Shown here piece after piece: positions 35,568 to 47,260 of a stretch of DNA of 64,000 nt. Origin of the DNA: Datisca glomerata (taxonomy: Eukaryota > Streptophyta > Magnoliopsida > Cucurbitales > Datiscaceae); contig QANY01002972.1 of NCBI GenBank assembly GCA_003255025.1, positions 25,754 to 89,753 on the forward strand. Reading direction: 5' to 3'. Every line of letters begins with the position of its first letter. Positions within the stretch are counted from its first letter, which is position 1. The notes under the pieces are model-generated. The model searched no databases and was not told the DNA's origin. It saw only the letters and a program-made list of their open reading frames with translations. The position numbers were made by a program, and so were the translations under genes.

Positions 35568-35859
35568 GAATTTCTCCTCATTCCTTTTTTGTCTTTTTAC
35601 TTTTTTATATAAGGTTCTTGGTGATAAGAATCAATAGGTGCACTAGGATATTCCAGCTAGTCTGGCAACTCCATAGCACCTTCATCATTTAACCCAACCT
35701 AACATATTATTAAAATAAAATAAAATAGTTAACAAAATGAAACAAAAAGGAAAAAAATTAGCAGAACCTAAAAGAAGTTATGTTACAATATCATCAGAAA
35801 TAAATGAAAAATAAAAATCCAGAGCATTTCACAACCAAGTTGGAGTAACAATACTGGGG

Positions 35860-36260
35860 GCTTTGGTCGCCAAATAATCTGTAATATGGTTACCCTCCCG
35901 ATAAATGTGAGTGACAACAAAGTCCATCTAATCGATTAAATTTAAACATTTATTCCAAGGAGTACGCCAACGCCAAAGGACATTACAAGATCTAGTACGA
36001 ACAATGACCACCCCATAAACAGAATCACTTTTCAACCATAATTATCTCCATCTAAAGGTCGAAGCATAAACGATCGCATGGGTAGTAATAGCTAGCTCGG
36101 TCTCAGAAGTAAAGAATATGCCAAGGTGAATAGCATAACAACTCTTAACAAATCATCTAGACGTTCAGAAAAAACCTTCACAACCTGCACGCCCAGGACT
36201 ATCAAAAGTTGCTCCATCAGTATTCATCTTAATCCAACCTGATGTAGGAGGATGCCAAAA
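35860..36260 (-). pseudogene. LINE RNase H domain remnant
   Basis: The minus strand gives WIKMNTDGATFDSPGRAGCE near 36,235-36,175, the start of the plant LINE RNase H domain (consensus WxKxNxDGA), with the first catalytic Asp kept. Further along, broken pieces with ETELAITTHAIVYA in another frame match the helix holding the catalytic Glu. Confidence 0.75.
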
Positions 36261-36505
36261 AACTTCAAGATACGCAAGGCTTTCGAATGATGACTCAAAA
36301 CATAAAACTACTGAAATGTCAAAACTTCCTCCATTGAACTTTGTATTGTGCCAATATTAAAAGAGTCTACTTGACGAACTGAATGCCAAAGTAATTCTAG
36401 AGCTTCAGCAAAGACATATTTCCTACTCTCAAAGGTGGCTTGATTACGAAAGTACCACACCACCCAAAAGACAGTAATAATGGAAGTCTTCCAAAGAGTC
36501 TTTAA

Positions 36506-37515
36506 TTATGTGCTAAAAGATACCTTCATTAACATCTGCCAAAGATCTAAGAAAGTCCCGTCAAGCTTGATATCCTTTCTAAAAACAATCGACATTGCAT
36601 CCCATACTCCACGAGAAAAATGACATTCTATAAAGAGATGACGTAAATCCTCCCCGCGGCACAACAAAGATGACACCGGGAAGAAAAAATAAAACCACAA
36701 GCACGTAAAGTAGAATCAGTAGGCATCTTTCCATGAACAAGTGCCAAGTGAGGATAAACCACTAGGGTGGAATAAATGGCTTCCAAATCTTCCTACCCCA
36801 ACTAATGGAGTTACTAACCTCAGTAAGAGAGGCATATGCAGCTTTACAAGAAACAACACCATCGAAAGAACATGTCCAAACTAGTGAGTCTCCATCAGAG
36901 CTAACTATCATTACCTCAATCTCTGAAGTGAGTTCTGGATGAGAAGAATGAAATGACATAGGGAGACTCCAGCCCCCTGGGTTAGTGTACACATGTCTCA
37001 CAATGGAATTTAAAGGAGGGTGTAATGAGTGATGATTGTCTACCAAATTAATTAACAGAGTTTCCAACCAGTTATCTATCCAAAAACCAACCTTGGAATG
37101 TCGACCAACCAGCCATCTAAATTCAAGCACCAAATGTGCATAATGATGGTATATTAGCCCATGCCAGACATAAGAAGAAATATACCAAGATCTCGGTCGA
37201 TGGTCCTGTGTGAAGTAACAAGCATGAAGATAAGTGAAAACCATAGAGTTCTTAGTCAACAATCTTGAAGTGAGTTTTCTCAACATGGCCTTATTAAGAA
37301 TGCAAATGTTCTTTTATGCCAATACCACCTTCCTCCTTAGGCTTGCAACAAAACTTCCAAGCCACTGTGACAGACTTACGAGTATCAATTAAACTTATCC
37401 AAAATAAGTTCCTGATAGCAGTATTCAAATGCTTCCAAATAGAGGGAGGCAAACAATAAATTTGAAAAGACTGCAAAAATAACCTTGGACAATACCTTTT
37501 TAAAACCCAGCACAA
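36506..37515 (-). pseudogene. LINE post-RT region and zinc-binding domain
   Basis: Three open pieces. 37,515-37,294 reads FQIYCLPPSIWKHLNTAIRN and CCKPKEEGGIGI, matching the 'LPxSV…IRNFLW…CxPKxEGGLG' part after the RT domain. 37,286-36,762 contains VGRHSKVGFWIDNW and VWTCSFDGVVSCKAAY. 36,700-36,506 contains CRGEDLRHLFIECHFSRGVW, the zf-RVT motif found in plant LINEs; its first Cys residues are degenerate. Frameshifts separate the pieces. Confidence 0.82.
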
Positions 37516-37522
37516 TAACTTT

Positions 37523-38266
37523 TTAAAACCTAGGTGTTAAGGAGAGGAGTACTAGAGCCTTATAAATAGCACATAATGGACAAGTCTGGGCGATGTGGGA
37601 CAACATTCCAACAGAGACTCGATAATGGTTAAAATTTAGTTTAATGGAGCAAAAGTTTGCCAAAACGTAATTTTGATCCTGACATACTTCTTAACAATTA
37701 AAAAGTACTCTCAACGTTAATTACTTTGTTAAAGAAAAGTGAAAATTTAGATCTTTTCCTTGTATCAACATAAATGACCGAGTAAAAATCTATACTCTTT
37801 GTAAGAGGAAAATAATCGAGAATTTGAATATATGCTTTTTGCCAAGAATATTACCATATATTTGAAATAAGAAAAATAATACAACACAAAGGAAATTGCA
37901 ACTCGTATAGGTTGCATAAACATATATTTAACACCACCCATAGTTCTTAGTTCCCAATTTGTGATTGATCAATGGAAAAATATACAGAATTTCCAATTCA
38001 CGCTACGGAAAAAAATTAATTATGTGTTTCAATACAAGGCAACATATACGAGTTCATGAAGATTTCTTCAATGCAAATATTGACATTGAGATCCAACTCC
38101 TTATCATTGTTCTTTGGGACCCGCCTCTTCACCTTCTGATAATATCTCTGCCCACTCCAAACCCCTCTCTGAGGCCTTTGAACCTCACCATTGATTCCGC
38201 ACATAGCATAGAGTCGCCAGCCAAATAGCCAAGAAGAACTTAAGGCCGAAACACCATGGAAAGAAC
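37523..38266. repeat. 0.75-kb dispersed repeat, copy 1 (inside the LINE)
   Basis: Matches 43,476-44,253 in the same orientation, from TTAAAACCTAGGTGTTAAGG to about AAACACCATGGAAAGAAC. Near its right end a plus-strand frame (part of 37,965-38,228) shares with copy 2 the ending SLPTPN…RPLN.T.DS…ESPAK and the same stop. No family was recognised; it could be an LTR or a gene-derived piece. It interrupts the LINE, so it arrived later or by rearrangement. Confidence 0.65.
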
Positions 38267-38740
38267 TTAAGGCAGTGAAAATTTGAAGTTATTTTACAAC
38301 GCTTGTGAAACTTTTAGATGTTTGTTTTTTTTTAATAGAACGTTGTATTAGTAGACTAAGTATTAATAGTTTTAGATTATAATTATGGATGATACATATA
38401 GATAATATTTTGTGAAAATGAAATGATGTTTGAATTAGTCTAGTAATGTATTAATTTTGAATGTTTAAATAGGTACGTAAACATGGGCATATAAATTGGT
38501 TGTAAAAAAATACCATTTACAAAATGCCAAGAAAATCTCTTTATAAGAGGCATAATTTATAACCAAAAACTATATCAATGAGATTCAAAGAACCTTATGG
38601 TATTGGTTGAATAGGATACCAAAATACCTGTGAATACAATTCATAAGAATTATGAATAAAAGTAACAAGAGTAATAAAACCTCATTAAAAAACATTCTAT
38701 AGGAGTCGAAAGATCATGTAAAAATTGAGATACCACAGGG
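38267..38740. other. AT-rich spacer inside the interrupted LINE
   Basis: No LINE similarity and no other recognisable content. LINE reverse-transcriptase sequence resumes at about 38,745. Confidence 0.4.
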
Positions 38741-38744
38741 ATCA

Positions 38745-39480
38745 TCATAGGAGGCATTGCTCCTCATGAAAAATCACTTGTAGATTTTTAGAGGAAGCTT
38801 TGCAAAAAAGAAGAAAATCATCTGCGTAAAGAAAGTGAGTCGGATCATGCATCCCAATCAGAGAAGAAATCAGAACCACCGATCCTGAATCTACCAGATG
38901 TGAAAGATATCTTCTCAAAAAGTCTTCATTCAAACAAAAAAGATGAAGGGAAAGGGGATCACCATGTTGTACACTTCGCGAACATCGGAAAAAGCCCTTA
39001 GGAGATCCATTGATAAGCACCGAGATCCTCTCTAAGTCAATGATATTATTAATCCACGTAATAAAACACTCAGAGAAACCAATAAACATCAGAACCTCAA
39101 AGAGAACATTCCAACAGATAGAATCAAAAGCTATACGAAAGTCAATTTTTACAAATGACCACCACGACTACTATTGCGCAAAACATTAAAGCATTCAGAT
39201 TAGCTAGCAATACAGTCAATAATTTGATATCCTTTAATGAAACCATATTGATTAGGAGAAATTATTCATGAGCAGATAACAGAAAGACGATCAATAATTA
39301 TCTTGGTAATAATTTTATGGAATAAATTACCTAAAGCAATAGGATGAAACTTGTCAATCCATATAGTATTCAGGGTCTTAGGAATAATGAACATAAAACT
39401 AGAGTTAAGATCTGGTAAAACATGTCTTGTAGAAAAAAAAAACTCTTGCACAGCCAAGACCAAAATTTACATGAGAAACC
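38745..39480 (-). pseudogene. LINE reverse transcriptase domain
   Basis: 39,463-39,266 holds AVQEFFFSTRHVLPDLNSSF and the DKFHPIALGNLFHKIITKII motif. 39,240-39,090 has KIDFRIAFDS in broken frames. 39,089-38,745 holds VLINGSPKGFFRCSRSVQHG, then DPLSLHLFCLNEDFLRR and the catalytic FLYADDFLLFC with both Asp residues. Several frameshifts and stops separate these pieces; after 38,745 the LINE is cut by foreign sequence. Confidence 0.9.
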
Positions 39481-40056
39481 ATATGAGCTAGGAGCACTAA
39501 GAGAATCCATGTCAAACAAAGATCTGGACTGCAGTCACTAGAACCATAAACAGTTGTTGATAAAATGAAATGACATGCTCACTGATCTCAATTGAATTAT
39601 AAGAACTATAATCACCAATTTTCATGGAAGAAAAATTCTTATTTCACTACCTACGTTTAGGCAAAAAGTGAAAGAAGTTAGAATTTCAATCACCCTTTTC
39701 AAACCATTTGACCCTACTTTTTTCTCTAAAACAATATATTATTGTCCCAGGGTCATATCTAAGTTTTCAAGAGCATAAAATTCAAGTCAAGATAGAGCAT
39801 TAGAAAACCTTCAGACCTGATCCTATATTGGATGACTGTCACTTTCTCATTAACTTTAGAAATATTCCGGGCAACATTCCAAAAAACCACTCAATTCCAT
39901 TTTCCCAAGGAATCCTTAAGAAGTTTTAACTTCTGAATAAAAATCTATGTACTACTACCTACATTAGGAGTTGACTAAGCTGAACGAACCAAATCAGTGA
40001 AAAGGGATGAGAAATCCACATACCCTGAAATCTAAAAGGGGGATTTCCTGAAGAGA

Positions 40057-40650
40057 TTATCGTTGAAGAAGAAACCATGAATGGATGATGATCAGAGTGT
40101 AATATCGGTAGAGTAATTCAAGAGACCTCAGACCAAGTATTAAGGAAATAAGTAGAGCAAAGAGCCCTATCCAAATGAGAAAGAACCATACCTCGACGGC
40201 TCTAACCAATTCGAGTATATTAAATAATTTTACCTCAATATCTATAATATTACAAACAGTCAAAGTAGCTCGATAGTCTTCACAAGAACTAGGCATGATA
40301 TTGCCGGTGGTTTCATGAGCTCCTAGAACTGAATTGAAATCCCCAAGTGCAAGCCACATAATATCAAAATTCAAATGTCTATAAAGGAACTCTAAAGAGA
40401 TCTATGCTTGATATAATTCACACTATCATAGACAAAAGTAATTCAATCGACAAAACCACATAAACTAGGAAAAATGATGGTATTGGAACAAATGTAATGT
40501 AACCCAAGGGAGCTCCGTAAAGTAGAAGCAACTGAATTGAAGTTACACAAAGGTTTGGTGATGTAAAAAAGATACGGCTTATGAGGAAAATAAAATTCTT
40601 TTAAAGCTCGTTGAGTATCACAATTTGTAATACCTCTACAATTTCAAAAC
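40057..40650 (-). pseudogene. LINE endonuclease domain
   Basis: 40,650-40,480 reads NCRGITNCDTQRALKEFYF, then KPYLFYITKPLCNF, the opening of the APE-type endonuclease (NxRGxxN … E near the catalytic glutamate position, here K in this copy). 40,374-40,057 reads MWLALGDFNSVLGAHETTGN, the GDFN motif with its catalytic Asp and Asn kept. Frameshifts separate the halves. Confidence 0.85.
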
Positions 40651-41640
40651 TTGTTGAATAACCCTGGTCTTGTGTGTGTTGGCTATGATAACAACATTTT
40701 TGTTATTCTTTTTTCCTTGTCTAGCAGAAACACCTTCCAATCAGAACTTTCTTTCTTATCAGCGCAAGAGAATTCCCCTTGAACATCAGTATGAGAGAAA
40801 TCTGACTCAGTATTCTTGCTATCAAACTCTAGGTGAGTTGCATCTTAAAGGGGAGGATTCAAACCTTCAATGGGTGAAAGTTTCAAATGGTCAACAACAT
40901 GATCGTTTGAGATTTGTACATTATTTTGATCAACCTGAAATGAAAAATTGAAACATCTAAAGGATCATCAGCGGGAGCTAATGGAGTGTTCACATTTACA
41001 TCATCATTGTTGGACTTTGTCAGAATACGAGGACTGGTTTAGGAAACATCTAAAGATCCCTAATTGAGGAAAAACGCTGGCATTGGAACAAATGTAATGT
41101 AACCGAAGGGAGCTACGTAAAGTAGAGGTAACTAAATCAAAGCAACATAAATGTTCGGCGATGCAAACAAAATCTGGCTTAAAACAAAATTCTTTCAAAG
41201 CTCGTTGAATCTCACAATTTGTAATACCTCTACAATTTAAAAGCTTGTTGAAAAGCCCTGGTCTTGGGTGTGTTGGCTATGATAACAACATTTTTATTAT
41301 TCTTTTTTCCTTGTCTAGTAGAAACCACATTCCAATAAGAACTTTCTTTCTTATCAGCACAATAGACATCCATTTGAACATCAGTATGAGAGAAATCCGA
41401 CTCAGTATTATCTCTATCAAATTATGGGTGAGTTGCATCTTGAAGTGGAGGATTTGGACCTTCATTGGGTGAAAGACTCAAATGGTCAACAACATGATCA
41501 TCTGAGATTTCTACATTATTTGGATCAACTTGCAACGACACAATTGAAACATCTAAAGGATGATATGGTGGACCAATGGAGTGTTCACATTTGCATCACC
41601 ATTCTTGGACTTTGTCAAGCTATGAGGACTAATCGGCCTT
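40440..41640 (-). repeat. 600-bp tandem duplication of the LINE 5' region
   Basis: 40,440-41,040 and 41,041-41,640 align at a constant offset of about 600 bases (e.g. TTGGAACAAATGTAATGTAA at 40,483 and 41,083; TGTTGGCTATGATAACAACA at ~40,678 and ~41,271). Each unit holds the start of the endonuclease and the end of ORF1 (Lys-rich tail near QGKKNNKNVVIIANTPKTR on the minus strand in the outer copy). In the outer copy the peptide KPDFVCIAEHL keeps the endonuclease Glu. Confidence 0.85.
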
Positions 41641-43475
41641 GTTGAACTAGAAATGTTTTCTGACCATTTTTATAGTTTGAGCTTGAAAGTTGACTTTAGT
41701 TGTCTTTTCCATAGACTATGTGAGCTAAAGACATATTTACTTGAGTTCATTTTCATAAAAAAAGTATTTTACTTAATCGAATTGCAAATGGTTATTTTCA
41801 TGTCACTTAATTTGGTAGTTGGTTAAAATTATATATCTTTCATACTCATCTAGCTGTTATTATTGTGTCATCATCAATCTTTTTTAATATATCTATATGT
41901 ACAAGGACATACTACTATATATAATATATTTACACTCTATAATTAATAGTTTTCCAGATCTTCATCTTCTTGCGATTGATGCCTTGGTTCTCGTTCTAGT
42001 TGATGTTCACTAGACACATGATTACATGAAGCTTGTCTCTCCTAGGCCATGAAATTCACCATCCATTGTTGCGAAGTCATCTACCCATAGGATAAAGCTC
42101 CGTTTGTGGCAAAAAAAACTCCCCATCCATGACCCGAAGCTCTTCAACTATTTCTAGGAAGCGCATTCTCCATGATCGTGGTCTTCTAATCGTGAAAGAT
42201 GAAGGCCTTGAGCGTCGAAATGACTTGCATGAAAATCAGGGTTTATTCTTTTGAATGGATGTTGTCAATGTATTTTCTCTCTACTAATTTCAAGAATATC
42301 GAATGTATATAATGTGAATGAAACACTAATAAATTTGAGTATAAAAGTGGGAGTTCGTATACATTCAATTGCCCTTTTCTCGATATAATGGGAGATATTT
42401 ATAGGTATTCTACTTCAGTCCATTTTACATATATTTAATAAGATAATACAAATATTCATTAAAATAGAGTTTGTTAGCCAAATCGTGGAGGTAAAATAAT
42501 CCCCTTGACCGAATATGGCCCTTATTTGACTCCTTCGTCATCTTCAGTTGTTTTCATATCCTTAGTGTCTTTCAATGTCGTCTACCTTCTCTCTGCCTTT
42601 TGACAGCCTGGAATCCTTAACTTCACAGTCTGACTTATCACGTAAATTTTTGTATTTGAATTGCTTCATAATTTTCTTTTCTCTGTCATGAGCGATTGTT
42701 TACTTACTTAAGAATTTTCTTGAATTTTCTCCTTTAGCGGCCGCTTGACACACTTAGACAATTTTATATTTTTTTACCTTAAGTGGTCGCTTGCCATACT
42801 TAGTTATTTTTCTACTTTTTTTACCTTAAATGGTCATTTGGCACACTTAGACCATTTTTCTATTTTTTTGCCCTTAGCTGCCACCTGCCACAATACACCC
42901 TCAAAGTAGGTGATCCTTTGACAGAGTAACTACAACGAGGATGATCAAAATGTCAATTCCTAGAGAGGAAGATCTACTAGCAAACCAAATTGGTGGAAAT
43001 AAGAAAGAGATTCTTCCCTGAGAGCTTGTCCCTCCTGTTTCCGAGAATAGTTGAAAATGGTGCAACATCAAATCCTATTACACTTGTTGCGACCCGCCTA
43101 GAATGGCCATACATACTAAGACCTTATTCACTTAGCAAAGAAGGGTTAAATGGACGGGGATAAGCTAAAAGACTACAACTGCCAGCCGGAAGCAACTCGC
43201 TTCTATTCAAGTTGGGTATCAAAACACATTCGACTTAACTAACGCTTTCCCAATTATCCTGATAGGAAACTTGTACGCAGCACTTGCACGGGGGTGCATG
43301 TTCTGTTGGTTTTCCAACCTCTTGATTCTAATGGAAAACACAATAGTCGAACTAAGCTACATGTCAAACAATATGAAGATTCTGAACTAAATGAACAAAG
43401 AATCGAACTAAAGCGGACAAACATAAACACAACCAAGCCCTTATATCAAGTTGAAAAGCCCAGTTCGATCACTCA
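41641..43475. other. Unassigned DNA, partly LTR-like
   Basis: No coding region recognised. On the minus strand CCTATAAATATCTCCCATTA near 42,385-42,405 is TATA-like. ACACCCTCAAAG at ~42,895 resembles sequence found in some plant copia LTRs. The evidence is too thin to draw element borders. Confidence 0.25.
42738..42897 (+). repeat. 47-bp minisatellite, three units plus a partial
   Basis: Units begin at about 42,738, 42,784, 42,831 and 42,879. Each has a GGCCGCTTGACACACTTAG-like head and a T-rich tail ending in TTTTTTTACCTTAA or similar. Confidence 0.75.
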
Positions 43476-44253
43476 TTAAAACATAGGTGTTAAGGAGAGG
43501 ACTACTAGGGCCTTATAACTAGCACAGATCGGGCAAGTCTAGGCTATGTGGTACTACATTCCAATAGTGACTTGATAATAGTTAAAATTTTGTTTAAAGG
43601 AGCAAAAGTTTTCCGAAATGCAATTTTGATCCCAACATACTTCTTGAAAATTAAAAAATACTCTCAATGTAAATTACTTTGTTAAAGAAAAGTAAAAATC
43701 TAGATCTTTTTCTTGTATCAATGTAAATGACCAAGTAAAAATCTATAATCTTTGTTAGAGAAAAGTCATCAAGAATTTGAATATATGCTTTTTGCCAAGA
43801 ATATTACCATATATTTGAAACGAGAAATAATACAACAAAAAGGAAACTGAAACTCGTATATGTTGCATAAACATATATTTAACACCACCCATAGTTCTTA
43901 GTTCCCTATTTGTATTTGATCAATAGAAAAATATAAAAAATTTCCAATTAATTGTTCTCATAAAAATTAATTTCACGTTCAATAAAAGGCAACGTATGCG
44001 GGAGTTAGCAGAGATTGAGATACCAAAACTTCAGGGTCTTCGAGAAGATTTCTTTGATGATAATTATGACATTGAGCTCCAACTCCTTATCCTTGTTCTT
44101 TGGTACCATCCTCCTCACCTTTCGATAATATCTCTACCCACTCCAAACCACTCTGCAAGGCCTTTGAATGTTACTGTTGATTCTGTACAAAGCATGGAAT
44201 CGCCGGCCAAATAGCAAAGAAGAACTTAACGCAAAAACACCATGAAAAGAACT
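43476..44253. repeat. 0.75-kb dispersed repeat, copy 2
   Basis: Same orientation as 37,523-38,266. The plus-strand frame at 43,996-44,214 (72 codons, from MRELAEIEIPKLQGLREDFF) ends with the same peptide pattern and stop as copy 1. This copy is not inside a LINE. Confidence 0.65.
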
Positions 44254-44309
44254 CACATGAAAAATGAAACCAAAGTGCAAAATGAATCGGTACAAATTGA
44301 CGGCATTGA

Positions 44310-45780
44310 CAGTGACTTAGTGAGTAGTAGTGATGAATTAGCACTTGTAGTAACGTTAAACTTCTAAGTCACACAACTAAGCTTAACTATAATTTGGGCT
44401 GATTACTATTGAAACCAATTTACTTAGTAAGTTCATATATTTGAGAATTACGTCGAGCTTCACAGCCACATTTTGAGTTAGTGAGTTCGAATAATACTGT
44501 AATAATTTCTGTAAATATTATAATATATGTGAATACACTTTAGTCATGTAACACGTACGTTGCATGTGGTATAATATTTTAATATGTATAATATTTTAGT
44601 ACGTTGCTTGGTTCAATACCATTTATAGTAGATGAAAGTATCAAATTTGGTTGATTGGTTTTTTCGTATTAACATACATACAAATGAGAACAAAAATAAA
44701 ATTTATTTATAACAAAAAGAACAGAACAATTGAGTGTAAAAGACAAAGTTAAGTTTTTAAAAAAAATGTGTCAAAATTAAAGAATCAATAAACACAAGAA
44801 ATTTGAAAAGTATCATAATAATTTATTCTTAAATAAAAATTAAAAATTAATATATCAATCAAAATAATTAAATATTTTTATTTCAATCTATTTTGTGAAT
44901 GTGTTTTTATTTCATTTTATTTGGTGAATCGGTTCAATGTATGTGGAAATATGTGTCAGTCGATCGCATTGAAGGTTATCAAATAATAAAAGATAGCAAT
45001 GTTTTTCTTCTCATGTGATACTTAACCTATTATTATATATTTAAATTAATATTTAATATATTAATAAGAATAATTAATATATTTTTATTTAATTTTATTA
45101 AATAAACATATTTAATGTATGTATAAGTTATGTGCCAACCAGTCACATTTAAGTAGTTTTGAAATAATAAATTATGCCTAAACATTTATAAAATGACTAT
45201 TGTGTCGTGTTACTCTTAATATATTATTATTGAATATATGTCTTATAGATAGATGCAATTCTATATGATATGCTAAAGAATTACAGTATCTCTATTTTGA
45301 TTTAATGAAATTATGCAATTTCAACGGACAAACCTTCAATTTTGTCTACAGTTATACTATATTTTTTTATAATAATACTTTTCAATTTATACCTATAATA
45401 GATTCATTCACCTCCTATTAGTTTAACAACGATATATTCATTATCATCATGGATTCGTGACATATATAAATTAAACTTGAAAATTCTTGAACTATACGTG
45501 TTTATTATAAGAGTTAATTTGAAAGTTCTAAAAAATTCATGACTTTAATGAAAATCCTTTTTCAAAGTTAAAAATCAAGAAAATAATTAAGTTTATAAGT
45601 AATGTAGTTCATTGTCAACAAGAAAGTTATTAATTTTTTAACCGGTGTATAATGAAAATCCCTTTTCAAAGTTAAAAATCAAGAAAAGAATTAAATTTAT
45701 AAGTAATGTAGTTCATTGTCAACAAGAAAGTTATCAATTTTTTATCCGATGTACAATGAATTATAATAAATGAAACTGTA
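44310..45780. repeat. ~1.4-kb AT-rich repeat, copy 1
   Basis: Matches 51,555-52,867, starting at CAGTGACTTAGTGAGTAGTA. It contains a 104-bp tandem duplication (45,547-45,650 and 45,651-45,756) not seen in copy 2. No gene. Confidence 0.7.
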
Positions 45781-46800
45781 TAAACTATTCGCATGCTCGT
45801 AGTATACACATAATATGTGGCCTTAAAGATCTTTGCCAACTTGTAATTCTCCTAATTAGAAATTTTATATATTGAAAGAGAATTTTATATATAAATTTCT
45901 AAATTTTGAATATGTGAGGATAGTTACACATTCAATACTGTGACGTTATATTATTTTTTTTGTTAAAGGCAAATATATTCAACTAAAAGAAATATACTAT
46001 ACAAGAGGTATCACCCATGGAAACAAAAGACAGGCGAAGTTCAAAAGCATCAAATTCCTAACTTACTAAAAAAATCTCAAGCAACCCCTATGTCTACTCA
46101 ATTTTATGAGTAACAGATGAATTCTCTATATTCTTGAAAGACCATGCCCTCTCTATAATCATCCTAACTATACATAAGAAATTAGTATTACTATCTCTCA
46201 TATCCCTATCAAAACATCTATTATTCATTTTTAAGCAAATTAAATAGACAAAACCCGTGAAAGCTATATTATTTTTGTTTGTTACTACCTTATTAAAGTG
46301 TATTTTCAAGTAAAGTCTTCAATATTTGGGGAACTTTGACTCATCGATCATGGTAAAGTCTTTTTCTAAGTAGTATAATTCGAACTCAAGATGTCTTATA
46401 TGTTATTTATGGGTGTGGAAGCTTTTAACTAACAACACTAACCCATCTCATCTGTTCAACTGTAAATATGAGAAAATAATTTTTTTGACATAATGTGTCA
46501 TTTTTTCTTTAGATCTAGAATAGTTTTTAAGTCTAATATATTTACATTAACGTTAACATTAATTCCAAAGTAAATGTATATATTTTCAAATTACACACGT
46601 GTGAAGCGTCTGCTTTTTAACTAATTCAACTCAAATTTATTATATATATTCCAATTCTACTGTGTGGACTGTAACAAATTGTAAATATATGAAAATTGAG
46701 GATCATAAATATATACATTTTATTTTTTATGTAACGTTTCAAGGAGCTTAATTTCTTTGATATTAATAAGCTCAATTTTTTAAGGATAATGATTCTTAAA
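45781..46800. other. AT-rich DNA, nothing recognised
   Basis: One 71-codon frame (46,094-46,309, minus) has no similarity I can name. Confidence 0.35.
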
Positions 46801-46824
46801 TTAAATCGACATTCATAATTTTCC

Positions 46825-47260
46825 TATCACACGTTTCACATTTTTTCATAGAACATTTTTCACATTGTTTCCTTTCACATTTTTCACATGGTGCCTATCA
46901 CATTTTTCCCATTATTGGTTATCACATTTTGCACATGTTGCTCACTTGTACATTTTGAAGCCTATAAACATTGAAACCTCATCTTCATTTTAACACACAT
47001 CAATAACTTCAATTCTTTCTATCCTCTTTATATTTTCATGCTCACTTAAGTCACTAGAAATTTTTTTGGGCTTTTTACCTTACAAAGTTTTTGAGTGAGC
47101 AAGATTATCTTTGTGACTTAAAATATTAACTCTTGCGAGTTTATACTTTGTAAGAGATCACTAAATGTCAATCGAGCAAGTTTTGTAAGTGTTTGATTGA
47201 ACTGAGAAACATTCAAGCCAACTTGTTTACTATTTTCTTTTCTATATTTTTATTTATATA
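46825..47260 (+). other. Short-repeat cluster and LTR/promoter-like segment
   Basis: 46,830-46,940 has about five spaced copies of TTTCACATTTTTCACAT-like phrases at roughly 20-30-bp intervals. Then GCCTATAAACATTGAAACCT (TATA-like) at ~46,950 is followed by a CT/A-rich leader. Such a layout is seen in LTR promoters, but no paired LTR or coding region was found. Confidence 0.25.

Larger units (their letters stand above)
35860..41640 (-). mobile_element. Decayed LINE (non-LTR) retrotransposon
   Basis: On the minus strand, from high to low coordinate: end of ORF1, endonuclease, reverse transcriptase, zinc-binding region and RNase H, the order of plant L1-type LINEs. Stops and frameshifts occur throughout. 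It is interrupted between the reverse transcriptase and the zinc-binding part by ~1.2 kb of other DNA (37,523-38,740). The 5' end is tandemly duplicated (40,440-41,040 and 41,041-41,640). No poly-A tail or target duplication could be assigned. Confidence 0.88.

Noticed and set aside
46370..46400. TTCGAACTCAAGATG as a tRNA T-loop remnant
   Set aside because: No acceptor or anticodon stem could be placed around it.
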